Positions 18,701-30,894 of a stretch of 64,000 bases of DNA are shown piece by piece. The DNA comes from Deefgea piscis. Lineage in GTDB: Bacteria; Pseudomonadota; Gammaproteobacteria; Burkholderiales; Chitinibacteraceae. Each line of letters begins with the position of its first letter. The stretch's first letter is position 1. The position numbers were made by a program, and so were the translations under genes. The notes beneath the pieces were generated by a model. The model saw only the letters and a list, made by a program, of their open reading frames with translations. It had not been told where the DNA came from and made no database searches. The stretch is taken from assembly GCF_019665785.1 (NCBI RefSeq), contig NZ_CP081149.1:3038001-3102000 (forward strand), written 5' to 3'.

Positions 18701-19850
18701 ATTATTATTTCGCTTAAATCAAGAGGCTGTTTCTGCTGAGTTTTCAAGTGACATGCATGCAGGCACAAACGTATTGGTAAATACAATATCCAATATGGGT
18801 ACAGATTGGCTAGTTGGTAATAAATTAGCATTTATTAACGTCGCAGAATCAATGCTTGAAAGTAATTTTTTAGAGTTATTACAGCCTCAGCGCGTAATTT
18901 TAGAAATTGTTGAAACCACACAACCCACTGAAGATTTATTAAATCGTTTGCGTGATTTACGTGCACAGGGATTTGGCATAGCGCTTGATGACTTTGTGCT
19001 GACACCTCAAACAGCTTCGATGATTGAATTTTCTAATTATATTAAATTAGATATTCAGCAATTAGGAATGACACAAGTTCCTATTTTATCGAAGGAATTA
19101 CGCCGTTTCCCATTGCTTCAAGTTGCTGAAAAAGTTGAAACCAAAGACGAATTCACAAAGTGTTTTGATATAGGAATGGATTGTTTTCAAGGTTATTATT
19201 TTGCACATCCAGAAACTTTATCTGCAAAAGTAATTAATCCAGGTTACGCAAATATTTTGCAACTTCTAAATATGTTACGTAACAATGCAGAAATTAGAGA
19301 TATCGAAAACGCACTTAAAAAAGACGTAGCACTTTCATTCAAACTTCTTCGTTACATCAACTCAGCTGGCTTTGGACTTTCTTGTGAAATTCAATCATTT
19401 CGCCATGCCGTAACTATATTAGGATATCAAAAACTATATCGCTGGCTTACGCTATTACTTGTTACAGCCGGCGCGGACACTGGTACACCTCCTGCTTTAT
19501 TAAAAACTGCAGTTACGCGCGGTCGATTAGTCGAACTATTAGGTTCACACCTACTTGATGGACAGGATAAAGATAATTTATTTATCGTCGGTATGTTTTC
19601 TTTGCTTGATGTATTACTAGATATGCCAATGGATAAAATTTTAGAAACATTAATTTTACCTGAAACTGTAACTGATGCATTAATGGAACATACAGGCATC
19701 TATGGTCCATTTCTTGAACTTGCTGAGGCCTGTGAAGATCCCGAAATGGCAGAAGTACCAAGACTATGTGAGCAATTACAAATAACACCAGAAATGCTTA
19801 ACCGATCTCATGTACAAGCTCTAAATTGGGTAGAGGAACTTGGAGTTTAA
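18630..19850 (+). CDS. EAL-HDOD signalling protein (YuxH-type)
   Basis: A 406-residue cytoplasmic protein with an N-terminal EAL domain (about 1-195) and a C-terminal HDOD domain (about 200-400). The EAL signature is altered: the first box reads YELLFR (E24) rather than E(A/V)LLR, but the glutamate, EIVETT, the DD pair, KLD and AEKVE residues are kept. Enzymatic c-di-GMP hydrolysis is therefore uncertain; many family members act as binding or regulatory proteins. The HDOD part lacks the HD metal pair, as usual. It follows cheA by 68 bp, in the same direction, and is closed by a strong terminator, which suggests it is part of the chemotaxis/motility regulon. The start has no good ribosome site. 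Confidence 0.88.
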   Translation: MTQEHAFIGRQPILNRQQQIIGYELLFRLNQEAVSAEFSSDMHAGTNVLVNTISNMGTDWLVGNKLAFINVAESMLESNFLELLQPQRVILEIVETTQPTEDLLNRLRDLRAQGFGIALDDFVLTPQTASMIEFSNYIKLDIQQLGMTQVPILSKELRRFPLLQVAEKVETKDEFTKCFDIGMDCFQGYYFAHPETLSAKVINPGYANILQLLNMLRNNAEIRDIENALKKDVALSFKLLRYINSAGFGLSCEIQSFRHAVTILGYQKLYRWLTLLLVTAGADTGTPPALLKTAVTRGRLVELLGSHLLDGQDKDNLFIVGMFSLLDVLLDMPMDKILETLILPETVTDALMEHTGIYGPFLELAEACEDPEMAEVPRLCEQLQITPEMLNRSHVQALNWVEELGV

Positions 19851-19881
19851 TTTTCATATCATCTAATGAAATTTAAAAAAT

Positions 19882-19915
19882 AATGCTCGCTTAGCATAAT
19901 AGTTAAGCGAGCATT
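19882..19915 (+). terminator. Strong stem-loop terminator after the EAL-HDOD gene
   Basis: A perfect 12-bp stem (19882-19893 with 19904-19915, AATGCTCGCTTA / TAAGCGAGCATT) and a 10-nt loop, followed by TTCTATT. It lies between convergent genes, so it may serve both strands. Confidence 0.8.
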
Positions 19916-19979
19916 TTCTATTAAGAAAAATTTATTTAGAATATAAATTTTAAAACCTGACAACTATAACCCATTGGCC

Positions 19980-21065
19980 TCATGGGAAAATAGTCATAAA
20001 AAGATAAACCGCAAAAATCATTAAATGAACTAATCCCTGCAAAACGGTAGTTCTGCCATTACCTAATGATAAAGTTGAAACAATCAATGTCAACACTAAC
20101 AGTACTGTTGATTTAGCATCAATACCAAGCATTAAAGGCCAACCATTTAAAACAGATACAATTGCAACTGCTGGTATCGATAAGCCAATACTCGCCAATG
20201 CAGAACCCAATGCTAAATTTAAACTAGTTTGTAATCGGTTAGATTTTGCTGCACGTAATGCCGCCAAACCTTCAGGCATCAACACAATTGCTGCGATAAT
20301 GACCCCCACTAGTGCTGCTGGCGCACCGATACTAGCGACACCAGCCTCAATCACGGGAGAAATAGATTTTGCTAATAAAACAACGGCAATTAAGCCAATT
20401 ATTAATAAAACAGCGCTCAAGATCGCAACTTTAGTTGTTGGTGGTATTGCATGAATGTCTTCATCACTCACACCTTGTTGAGGTAAAAAATAATCTCGAT
20501 GGCGAACCGTTTGCACAAAAAGAAAAGTCCCATATAAAACTAAAGAAACTAATGCCACGAATGCTAATTGGTTTGAACTATAAATTGGTCCTGCTACAGT
20601 AGTTGTATAATTTGGTAAAATTAAAGTTAATACTACAATGGCTGCTAAAGTTGATAATGAAGCATTAACACCCAACATTCCAAACCGCTGTTCTCCAAAG
20701 CGATTTCCTCCAACCAATAGACATAATCCAACAATACCATTAAGAATAATCATTACTGTAGCAAAAATAGTATCCCGTGCTAATGAAGATGCAGCTTCTC
20801 CACCTGTGAGCATTAGCGTTACAATTAATGCAACTTCAATTGCTGTAATTGCAGCAGCCAATACTAAAGTTCCAAAAGGCTCACCGACACGATGTGCAAC
20901 TACCTCAGCATGATGAACCGCAGCTAATACCCCAAACAAAAGTCCAATCGATAATAAAATTAAATACCATTCACCAAAATCAAACAATTGGCCAAAAAGT
21001 AAGAAGCACCCGATAAATGGTGTCGCGACAGTCCAAAATGGTAATTTTCTTATCGATTTGATCAT
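19980..21065 (-). CDS. chaA: Calcium/cation:proton exchanger of the CaCA family (ChaA-like)
   Basis: A 361-residue inner-membrane antiporter with about eleven hydrophobic segments. The two inverted repeats carry acidic motifs GEPFGTLVLAAAITAIEVALI (about 62-82) and VLMPEGLAALRAA with SNRLQTSLNLALGSALASIGLSIP (about 260-300), as in ChaA and other Ca2+/H+ exchangers. A hydrophilic loop occurs around 195-210. It exports Ca2+, Na+ or K+ in exchange for protons. Gene is AT-rich with A/T-ending codons, like the permease beside it. It reads toward the EAL-HDOD gene; 65 bp separate it from the upstream permease, so co-transcription is possible. Confidence 0.88.
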   Translation of the reverse strand: MIKSIRKLPFWTVATPFIGCFLLFGQLFDFGEWYLILLSIGLLFGVLAAVHHAEVVAHRVGEPFGTLVLAAAITAIEVALIVTLMLTGGEAASSLARDTIFATVMIILNGIVGLCLLVGGNRFGEQRFGMLGVNASLSTLAAIVVLTLILPNYTTTVAGPIYSSNQLAFVALVSLVLYGTFLFVQTVRHRDYFLPQQGVSDEDIHAIPPTTKVAILSAVLLIIGLIAVVLLAKSISPVIEAGVASIGAPAALVGVIIAAIVLMPEGLAALRAAKSNRLQTSLNLALGSALASIGLSIPAVAIVSVLNGWPLMLGIDAKSTVLLVLTLIVSTLSLGNGRTTVLQGLVHLMIFAVYLFMTIFP

Positions 21066-21130
21066 TTACTCAACCTTATAACATTAAAAATAAAAATGCT
21101 AACCTCAAAAATTAACAACAATCGAACAAC

Positions 21131-22459
21131 TCAATCTACACCTCGTTTTTTTTGAAAAAAATAAACAACAGCACCCACGACTAATCCAGCACATCCAAAT
21201 ATAAAAATCTTCAAATTAAAATTAGATAACAAATAAAGTGATGCCAAAATAGCCAAAATAGGCACCCCAGGCCCTCCAGGAATAACGAAACCGACCGGTA
21301 AACTTTTATCACTCCTTAATTTAATGACGGCTAATGCGGTTGGTACATATTGAACAAAAGATGCAAAAACAGCCAAGGAAATTAAAAACAAATAATCTCC
21401 ACTCAAAAGTAAGACCGAACATAGAACAAAAGTTATTATTAATGCATTCACTGGTCGATTATATTTATTTTTCCTACCTATAAACTCAGGTAGTAACTGA
21501 TGTTGTAATGCAAGTGACGATGCAATTAATGGAACACTAAATGAAAAAGCTAAAATAACACCACCTATAGAAATCAGCATACCAATAACAATTAAGTTAT
21601 AACCCCAATCTCCAACCATTTTTGAAAATGCATCCGCAACAGGCAAAGACGAAACAGACAAATCTGTTCCTAAAACACTAATAGAAACAACTACCAATAG
21701 AAAATAAATAACACTACAGGTCATAATTACAGAAATTAAAGCCAAAGGAATATTCTTCTGTGGATTTTCCATTCGTGCAGCAGCAATAGGTAAAAATGAA
21801 AACCCTGTAAATGCATAAAATATAACACCAAGTGCAGCACCAACTGAAGAATAAAAAGAATCATTAGATACAACTTCAGGCAATATGAATGGCTGAAAAT
21901 TACTAAAATCAAAATAAAAAATACCAACAACAACAAATAAAAATATAACCATTAATTTTGAAACAGAGGACAAATTATTCAAAAACTTAGCTAGGCTAAC
22001 TCCGAAATAATTTACAACAACAAGGAAAATACAAATTAACAGTGCCGACAAATTATATAAATAATTATTTTTAAGAGAAGGAAAAAAACCCGCTAATGCA
22101 GTTAGAAACCCAGCGATTTCAGAGGATAGTATTATAATCCCCAAAATCCAAGCATAAAATCCAACCTCAAAACCAATAAAACGACCAAATGCTCTATAAC
22201 TATAAATCCATGCAGCACCATTTTCGCTAAATTTACTAGCTAATTCGGCATAACATAATGCGATGACAAGCACTAGTAAAGATGCAATTAATACAATAGC
22301 AATGCTAGCAGCACCTATTTTTGCATATACTTGGTTAGGCAGTAAAAAAATACCTGAACCTATAATTCCATTAATACCTAATAAAAAAATGCTAATAAAA
22401 CCAATTTTATTATTAGCTACTGAATTTTTAACCATATTTAACGTTGGATCAACAGACAT
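21131..22459 (-). CDS. APC-family amino-acid permease
   Basis: A 442-residue inner-membrane transporter with about twelve hydrophobic segments. The first helix has the substrate-binding signature GINGIIGSGIFLLP typical of the amino acid-polyamine-organocation superfamily; FYAFTGFSFLPIAAARMENPQKNIP is the conserved helix-6 region. Substrate cannot be told from sequence. Very AT-rich relative to the genes beyond 37 kb. First gene of a possible two-gene unit with the cation exchanger. Confidence 0.88.
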   Translation of the reverse strand: MSVDPTLNMVKNSVANNKIGFISIFLLGINGIIGSGIFLLPNQVYAKIGAASIAIVLIASLLVLVIALCYAELASKFSENGAAWIYSYRAFGRFIGFEVGFYAWILGIIILSSEIAGFLTALAGFFPSLKNNYLYNLSALLICIFLVVVNYFGVSLAKFLNNLSSVSKLMVIFLFVVVGIFYFDFSNFQPFILPEVVSNDSFYSSVGAALGVIFYAFTGFSFLPIAAARMENPQKNIPLALISVIMTCSVIYFLLVVVSISVLGTDLSVSSLPVADAFSKMVGDWGYNLIVIGMLISIGGVILAFSFSVPLIASSLALQHQLLPEFIGRKNKYNRPVNALIITFVLCSVLLLSGDYLFLISLAVFASFVQYVPTALAVIKLRSDKSLPVGFVIPGGPGVPILAILASLYLLSNFNLKIFIFGCAGLVVGAVVYFFQKKRGVD

Positions 22460-22982
22460 GGATCTACCTCATAAAATTTGATCGTCATGAGTCTAGTCTA
22501 GTCAAAATTCATGTGTTGTACACAACTTAACAATTCACATGCTTTTTTCTTTCTTTTTACCAACATAGTATTACACTGATACAAATTTAATAACAGTAAA
22601 AAAACACTAAATTTTAAATCAGTTTTGTCGACAACTATTTTCGGACTATACCCCCCCTATTCCATGGACCTGCCTTTTATTCAGAAAATGGTGCCATTAA
22701 TAAAGAAGATTGCGAGTGGATTTATTACGGATTAATGTTTCAAGAATATTCTGGATGGTAGGATAGAGTAGCGTTCCAATTCGAGTGTGACATTGGTTTT
22801 TACTTGATGGTTATTACAAATAGTAAAGAAATATTCAATTAATGATGTGCTTTTAGTGTGAGATGAAAAAATAAGCAATTTAAATTCGTCATCTCAGAAC
22901 CACACAAACATTTACCACGTATATTCCTCAGTAGCTGATACTACAAGGGCCGGAATCAAATACCACTACCGGTATCTGCATT
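22460..22982. other. Gene-poor intergenic stretch upstream of the insertion sequence
   Basis: No full-length gene is seen. One open stretch without a start (about 22615-22764, plus strand) would encode residues including PPLFHGPAFYSENGAINKEDCEWIYYGLMFQEYSGW in part; its composition is protein-like and it ends in a stop, so it may be the tail of a lost gene, but I do not recognise it. The part next to the permease contains an A/T-rich probable promoter region. The last four bases (22979-22982, CATT) are the left copy of the IS target duplication. Confidence 0.4.
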
Positions 22983-22996
22983 GGTAATCCCCCCAC
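22983..22996 (+). repeat. Left terminal inverted repeat of the IS
   Basis: GGTAATCCCCCCAC, identical over 14 bp to the complement of the right end; similarity continues more weakly inward (both ends share AAGTAGA further in). Confidence 0.9.
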
Positions 22997-23050
22997 CAAA
23001 CCAGCTCATTTTTAAGTAGAATTTTCTCGCAGTCTTTGAGGAGCTTCTAC

Positions 23051-23317
23051 ATGAAAGCAGCACGTTATTCTGACAGCCAGATTATGGCGATTTTAAAGCA
23101 GGCCGAAGCCGGCTCCACTGTTCCTGATTTATGCCGTGAACACGGCATGAGCTCGGCCTCTTTTTATAAGTGGCGCGCTAAGTTTGGCGGCATGGACGTC
23201 TCGATGATGACGCGCATGAAAGAGCTGGAAGATGAAAACAAGCGCCTTAAAAAGATGTATATCGAAGCTCAAATGCAGGCAGACATCATCAAGGAAGCCA
23301 TGGCAAAAAAGTGGTGA
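23051..23317 (+). CDS. IS407-group transposase OrfA
   Basis: An 88-residue helix-turn-helix protein ([43 protein letters not shown]) followed by a leucine-zipper-like helix ([29 protein letters not shown]), which is the usual OrfA arrangement for DNA-end binding and multimerisation. The ATG at 23051 has GAGGAG upstream. The stop lies just after the slippery site, so OrfA also forms the first part of the OrfAB fusion. Confidence 0.93.
   Translation: MKAARYSDSQIMAILKQAEAGSTVPDLCREHGMSSASFYKWRAKFGGMDVSMMTRMKELEDENKRLKKMYIEAQMQADIIKEAMAKKW
23305..23311 (+). other. A_AAA_AAG programmed -1 frameshift site
   Basis: The slippery heptamer sits in the orfA frame four bases before the orfA stop at 23315-23317. 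A -1 slip joins ...MAKK to [10 protein letters not shown] of orfB, giving the full transposase. Confidence 0.85.
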
Positions 23318-24138
23318 AGCCATCTCAGCGGCGTGAGATGGCGCGCTGGGCCGTTGAATCAAAGGCCGTTTCGATTCGTGCAGCTTGCGCTAGCTTTATG
23401 ATCAGCACGACTTGTTATCGCTATGTGGCAAAACTAGACGCAGAAAATGAAAAAATTGCCGATTCGTTACTGCAACTTACCCAAGTTCATCGCACATGGG
23501 GCTTTGGTCTGTGCTTTTTGCATCTACGAAACGTCAAGAAAAAGTCTTGGAATCACAAACGGGTCTACCGGATTTATTGCGATTTAGAATTAAATCTGCG
23601 AATTAAGCCTAATAAACGCTTAATTCGTGCAACGCCAGCACCATTAGCAGTGCCTGAGAAAATCAATGAAACGTGGTCGATGGATTTTATGCACGATCAA
23701 TTAGCCGATGGCCGCAGCATTCGCCTGTTTAATGTGATTGATGATTTTAATCGGGAGGGTTTAGCGATTGATGTTGATTTCTCTTTGCCGGCCGAGCGCG
23801 TGGTGCGTAGTTTGAATCAAATCATTGAATGGCGAGGCAAGCCAAAACGGATTCGCTCAGATAATGGGCCTGAATATATTAGCCAGTTGCTAAAAAACTG
23901 GGCGGAACAACATTCAATTGAATTGGCGTATATTCAGCCGGGCAATCCCCAGCAAAATGCCTATATCGAGCGCTATAATCGGACCGTGCGGCATGAATGG
24001 CTGGCTTGCGATGACTTTGAAAGTCTTGCTGAAGTGCAAGAGGTTGCCACGCAATGGCTTTGGAGCTACAACAACGAGCGCCCGCACATGGGTTTGGGTG
24101 GCATCACCCCGAAACAAAAACTGGCATTACATGCCTGA
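23311..24138 (+). CDS. IS407-group transposase OrfB (DDE catalytic domain)
   Basis: The 275-residue rve/DDE integrase part of the transposase. It contains the HTH_21-like segment, then the three catalytic acids: D in [11 protein letters not shown] in [12 protein letters not shown], and E in [16 protein letters not shown], followed by the RPHMGLGG C-terminal motif. The frame opens with GTG GTG exactly at the slippery site, so the product is probably made as an OrfAB fusion. No internal stop is seen. Confidence 0.94.
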   Translation: MVKPSQRREMARWAVESKAVSIRAACASFMISTTCYRYVAKLDAENEKIADSLLQLTQVHRTWGFGLCFLHLRNVKKKSWNHKRVYRIYCDLELNLRIKPNKRLIRATPAPLAVPEKINETWSMDFMHDQLADGRSIRLFNVIDDFNREGLAIDVDFSLPAERVVRSLNQIIEWRGKPKRIRSDNGPEYISQLLKNWAEQHSIELAYIQPGNPQQNAYIERYNRTVRHEWLACDDFESLAEVQEVATQWLWSYNNERPHMGLGGITPKQKLALHA

Positions 24139-24163
24139 CCTCTACTTTTAAGTGAGCTTAAAA

Positions 24164-24177
24164 GTGGGGGGATTACC
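24164..24177 (-). repeat. Right terminal inverted repeat of the IS
   Basis: GTGGGGGGATTACC on the plus strand, the exact complement of the left end. It lies about 25 bp past the orfB stop codon and is followed directly by the CATT target copy. Confidence 0.9.
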
Positions 24178-24210
24178 CATTCTCCTCGACGTCTAAACGA
24201 CGGACAGCAA

Positions 24211-24238
24211 AAAGCCCGACTCTTTCGAATCGGGCTTT
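24211..24238 (-). terminator. rRNA operon terminator
   Basis: A 9-bp GC-rich stem (24211-24219 with 24230-24238, AAAGCCCGA / TCGGGCTTT) followed on the minus strand by a run of U. It lies about 15 bp beyond the 5S 3' end, and 30 bp from the IS. Confidence 0.85.
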
Positions 24239-24252
24239 CTACTTATAGGGAA

Positions 24253-24366
24253 GTCTGGCAATGACCTACTTTCACACGGGCAATCCGCACTATCATCGGC
24301 GCTGAGGTGTTTCACTGTCCTGTTCGGGATGGGAAGGAGTGGGACCACCTCGCTATGGTCGCCAGA
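24253..24366 (-). rRNA. rrf: 5S ribosomal RNA
   Basis: Complement reads TCTGGCGACC... to ...GCCAGA, with the CCACTCC..CATCCCGAACAGGACAGTGAAAC core of bacterial 5S. The two ends pair (TCTGGC / GCCAGA). Length about 114 nt; the ends are estimated. Confidence 0.93.
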
Positions 24367-24551
24367 CAAAAACTTGTCTGATGCAACTCTTTCGAGTCAC
24401 ACGAGAGTTATCGCATTCAGCCGCTATCTTTTCAGACCACAACCTACAGCGCTAACTCGTAAAATCAATAGAAGAAGTAATTATACTACACTTTCCAACA
24501 ACAACACTTGGATTGATTATATCCATCGTCGCACTACGCGCTTCAGGTTAT

Positions 24552-27446
<2,895 letters not shown>

Positions 27447-27821
27447 ATAACCTCAAACACGTAAAACGTATCTCAGATTACTGAAATCGTATTTGCGACT
27501 TGCAAGTGAGTTCTCATTTCACTTGCGGTTCAGTTCCACTGGCATGAGACCAGCACAACTGAACAGATACAATCAACCCAATATTTTTACTTTGAAATTA
27601 AACTCAACCACAACTGCACGCAGTTATTGTTTTATTTAATTCCATTACAATGTTTATTGGAATTAATTACTTCTTCTATTTTGTTAAAGAGCGATATTAC
27701 TAAAATCAATCATTCATATCTAAATATAAACAGCCGATTTATCTAATTTTAGAAACCAGAATAAAATACACTGCACCCAACAACGTGCAATACATAGAAT
27801 TCTATTTTCTACAGCAGATAA
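27447..27821 (-). promoter_or_regulatory. 16S-23S spacer with boxA antitermination site
   Basis: The spacer between tRNA-Ala and 23S carries a boxA-like element at 27681-27693 (complement CGCTCTTTAACAA), expected to bind NusB/NusE and restore antitermination before 23S. A second inverted repeat (GCAAGTGA near 27502-27509 with TCACTTGC near 27519-27526) forms a hairpin just before 23S. No gene is present; the rest is AT-rich. Confidence 0.75.
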
Positions 27822-27897
27822 TGGTGGAGGTTAACGGACTCGAACCGTTCACCCCCTGCTTGCAAAGCAGGTGCTCTACCAGATGAGCTAAACCCCC
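27822..27897 (-). tRNA. tRNA-Ala (TGC)
   Basis: A 76-nt cloverleaf with GGGGGTT acceptor, anticodon loop TTGCAAG, TTCGAGT T-loop and an encoded CCA. Lies in the rRNA spacer between tRNA-Ile and 23S. Confidence 0.96.
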
Positions 27898-27904
27898 GTG
27901 ATAC

Positions 27905-27981
27905 TGGTGGGTCAGATAGGAATCGAACCTATGACCCCCGCGTTATCAACACGGTGCTCTAACCAACTGAGCTACTGACCC
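27905..27981 (-). tRNA. tRNA-Ile (GAT)
   Basis: A 77-nt cloverleaf with GGGTCAG acceptor, anticodon loop with GAT, and an encoded CCA. The usual partner of tRNA-Ala in the 16S-23S spacer. Confidence 0.96.
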
Positions 27982-28000
27982 ATATCGTTTCTTTCAAATC

Positions 28001-28024
28001 TACAGCCGATGAGTGTGAGTACTT
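28001..28024 (-). repeat. 16S 3' flank of the RNase III processing stem
   Basis: This 24-nt segment is complementary, with a single mismatch, to 29694-29717 on the other side of 16S. In the precursor RNA the two form the long stem cut by RNase III. Confidence 0.8.
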
Positions 28025-28044
28025 AATCTACCAATCTTTCTCTT

Positions 28045-29580
<1,536 letters not shown>

Positions 29581-29693
29581 ATCTAGCTGAATTTACATAC
29601 TTGGCTTAGTACTCATTACTCAAAGAAACACTTGGTTAGAAACCAAGATTTCTTTTAAATCTTGAGTGTAAGCACTTGTTTGACTGGCAAACC

Positions 29694-29717
29694 AAGCACT
29701 CACACTCATCGGCTGTA
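29694..29717 (-). repeat. 16S 5' flank of the RNase III processing stem
   Basis: Pairs with 28001-28024 (23 of 24 bases), looping out the whole 16S. Confidence 0.8.
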
Positions 29718-29719
29718 TT

Positions 29720-29733
29720 TTGTTAAAGATCAG
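29720..29733 (-). promoter_or_regulatory. boxA antitermination element in the rrn leader
   Basis: Complement TGATCTTTAACAA matches the boxA consensus TGCTCTTTAACAA with one main change, and lies about 70 nt after the expected transcription start. It is directly next to the 16S processing stem. Confidence 0.75.
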
Positions 29734-29802
29734 TGGCTTAGACACTGAAACCAGCTGGAAAACCGCTTGTTTCGTTTGCTGTGTCAGCAGCAGAGAGGCC
29801 GA

Positions 29803-29831
29803 ACTATACCCACCCACCGAAAGTACGTCAA
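29803..29831 (-). promoter_or_regulatory. rrn P1 promoter
   Basis: Minus-strand TTGACG (29826-29831), a 17-bp spacer and TATAGT (29803-29808). A GC-rich discriminator (TCGGCCTC) follows, typical of stringently controlled stable-RNA promoters. Transcription should start near 29796. Confidence 0.85.
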
Positions 29832-30178
29832 CACCTAGTTGCAAAGAAAACAACACAAAGGCGCTAAGTTGTTGAATTTTATAGCGTCTGGTTTCAACAT
29901 TAATTCTGATACATTGTAAAACACAGAAGGGCTTGAAGCATTGGTGGCGAATATAAATCACGCTAAATGCTTATTTCGCCGTTTTTGCCCCTAAATTCGC
30001 TAACATTTTCGCCGCTAGACTAAGAAATCAACGCTGCAGCACAGCAAAGGACTTTAATCTCTGCTTGAGAGAGCCAAAGAAATAAAAAACTAAGGGTATC
30101 CACATATACCTTATTGCTAAGTACAATCTCATTTATTATTCGTCTAATCGCCTAACTCACATAAACACCGGAGTCACC
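29832..30178. other. Intergenic region between rrn promoter and luxS
   Basis: Contains the upstream flank of the rrn promoter (AT-rich tracts that could act as an UP element, about 29835-29910) and the leader of luxS. No convincing gene, tRNA or repeat was seen. The minus-strand frame at 29620-29961 spans the promoter and is not a gene. Confidence 0.6.
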
Positions 30179-30691
30179 ATGCCCTTGCTAGATAGCTTTA
30201 CTGTTGACCATACAATCATGAAAGCACCTGCAGTCCGTATCGCAAAAAAAATGACTACGCCACACGGCGATGCAATTACCGTTTTTGATCTACGTTTTTG
30301 CATTCCAAATCAAGAGATATTATCTGAGCGAGGCATCCACACCCTTGAGCATTTATTTGCCGGGTTTATGCGTAACCATCTCAATGGTGATGGTGTAGAA
30401 ATTATTGATATTTCCCCAATGGGCTGCCGTACTGGATTTTATATGAGTTTAATTGGCACCCCGGACGAACTGCGAGTGGTCAATGCTTGGCAAGCGGCCA
30501 TGGCGGATGTACTTAAGGTTGCTCAGCAATCTGAAATTCCTGAGCTTAATCTTTACCAATGCGGCACCTATGAAATGCACTCATTAGACGAAGCAAAAAA
30601 AATCGCTCAGGATATTCTGAACCGCGGTGTTGGTGTCAACCTCAATGAAGAGATTAAACTGTCAGCGGAGTGGCTAGACAAAAATGCTTAA
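30179..30691 (+). CDS. luxS: S-ribosylhomocysteine lyase LuxS
   Basis: Cleaves S-ribosylhomocysteine to homocysteine and the AI-2 precursor DPD, in the activated methyl cycle. The 170 residues include the metal-binding HTLEH (H54, H58) and C128 in [10 protein letters not shown], and the catalytic cysteine C83 in MGCRTGFYM. Length and motifs are full. It stands alone between the rrn promoter region and a convergent autotransporter gene, followed by a stem-loop. Whether AI-2 is used as a signal here cannot be told; no receptor gene is in the window. Confidence 0.96.
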   Translation: MPLLDSFTVDHTIMKAPAVRIAKKMTTPHGDAITVFDLRFCIPNQEILSERGIHTLEHLFAGFMRNHLNGDGVEIIDISPMGCRTGFYMSLIGTPDELRVVNAWQAAMADVLKVAQQSEIPELNLYQCGTYEMHSLDEAKKIAQDILNRGVGVNLNEEIKLSAEWLDKNA

Positions 30692-30800
30692 GTAAAATGC
30701 GCATACGCATTCAAATGAAGGTTTTGTCATATTGATTGCATTAATTTGCGGGCTCATTTTGGTATTCTCATATGAATATTTCTGAGCTTAGCGCAACGTC

Positions 30801-30832
30801 GACAAGAGCCTGCCATCACACAGGCTCTTGTC
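30801..30832. terminator. Convergent stem-loop between luxS and the autotransporter
   Basis: A perfect 12-bp stem (30801-30812 with 30821-30832, GACAAGAGCCTG / CAGGCTCTTGTC) and an 8-nt loop. No strong U-run on either side, but its position between convergent genes suggests a terminator. Confidence 0.6.
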
Positions 30833-30894
30833 ACTTGTAAAGCATAAAAATCAATCAAGCATATCGGCCTAAGCCCTCAAGCCACATGCATGCA

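Larger units (their letters stand above)
22983..24177 (+). mobile_element. Complete IS3-family insertion sequence, IS407 group
   Basis: A 1,195-bp element bounded by inverted ends that both begin GGTAATCCCCCCAC, with two overlapping transposase frames and an A_AAA_AAG frameshift site. It is flanked by a 4-bp direct repeat, CATT (22979-22982 and 24178-24181), the duplication length expected for the IS407 group. Both frames are intact, so it may be active. It is inserted between the permease promoter region and the rrn terminator. Confidence 0.92.

Noticed and set aside
29620-29961. 113-codon minus-strand frame upstream of 16S
   Set aside because: It spans the rrn P1 promoter, boxA and processing stem and has no homology features; it is leader DNA.
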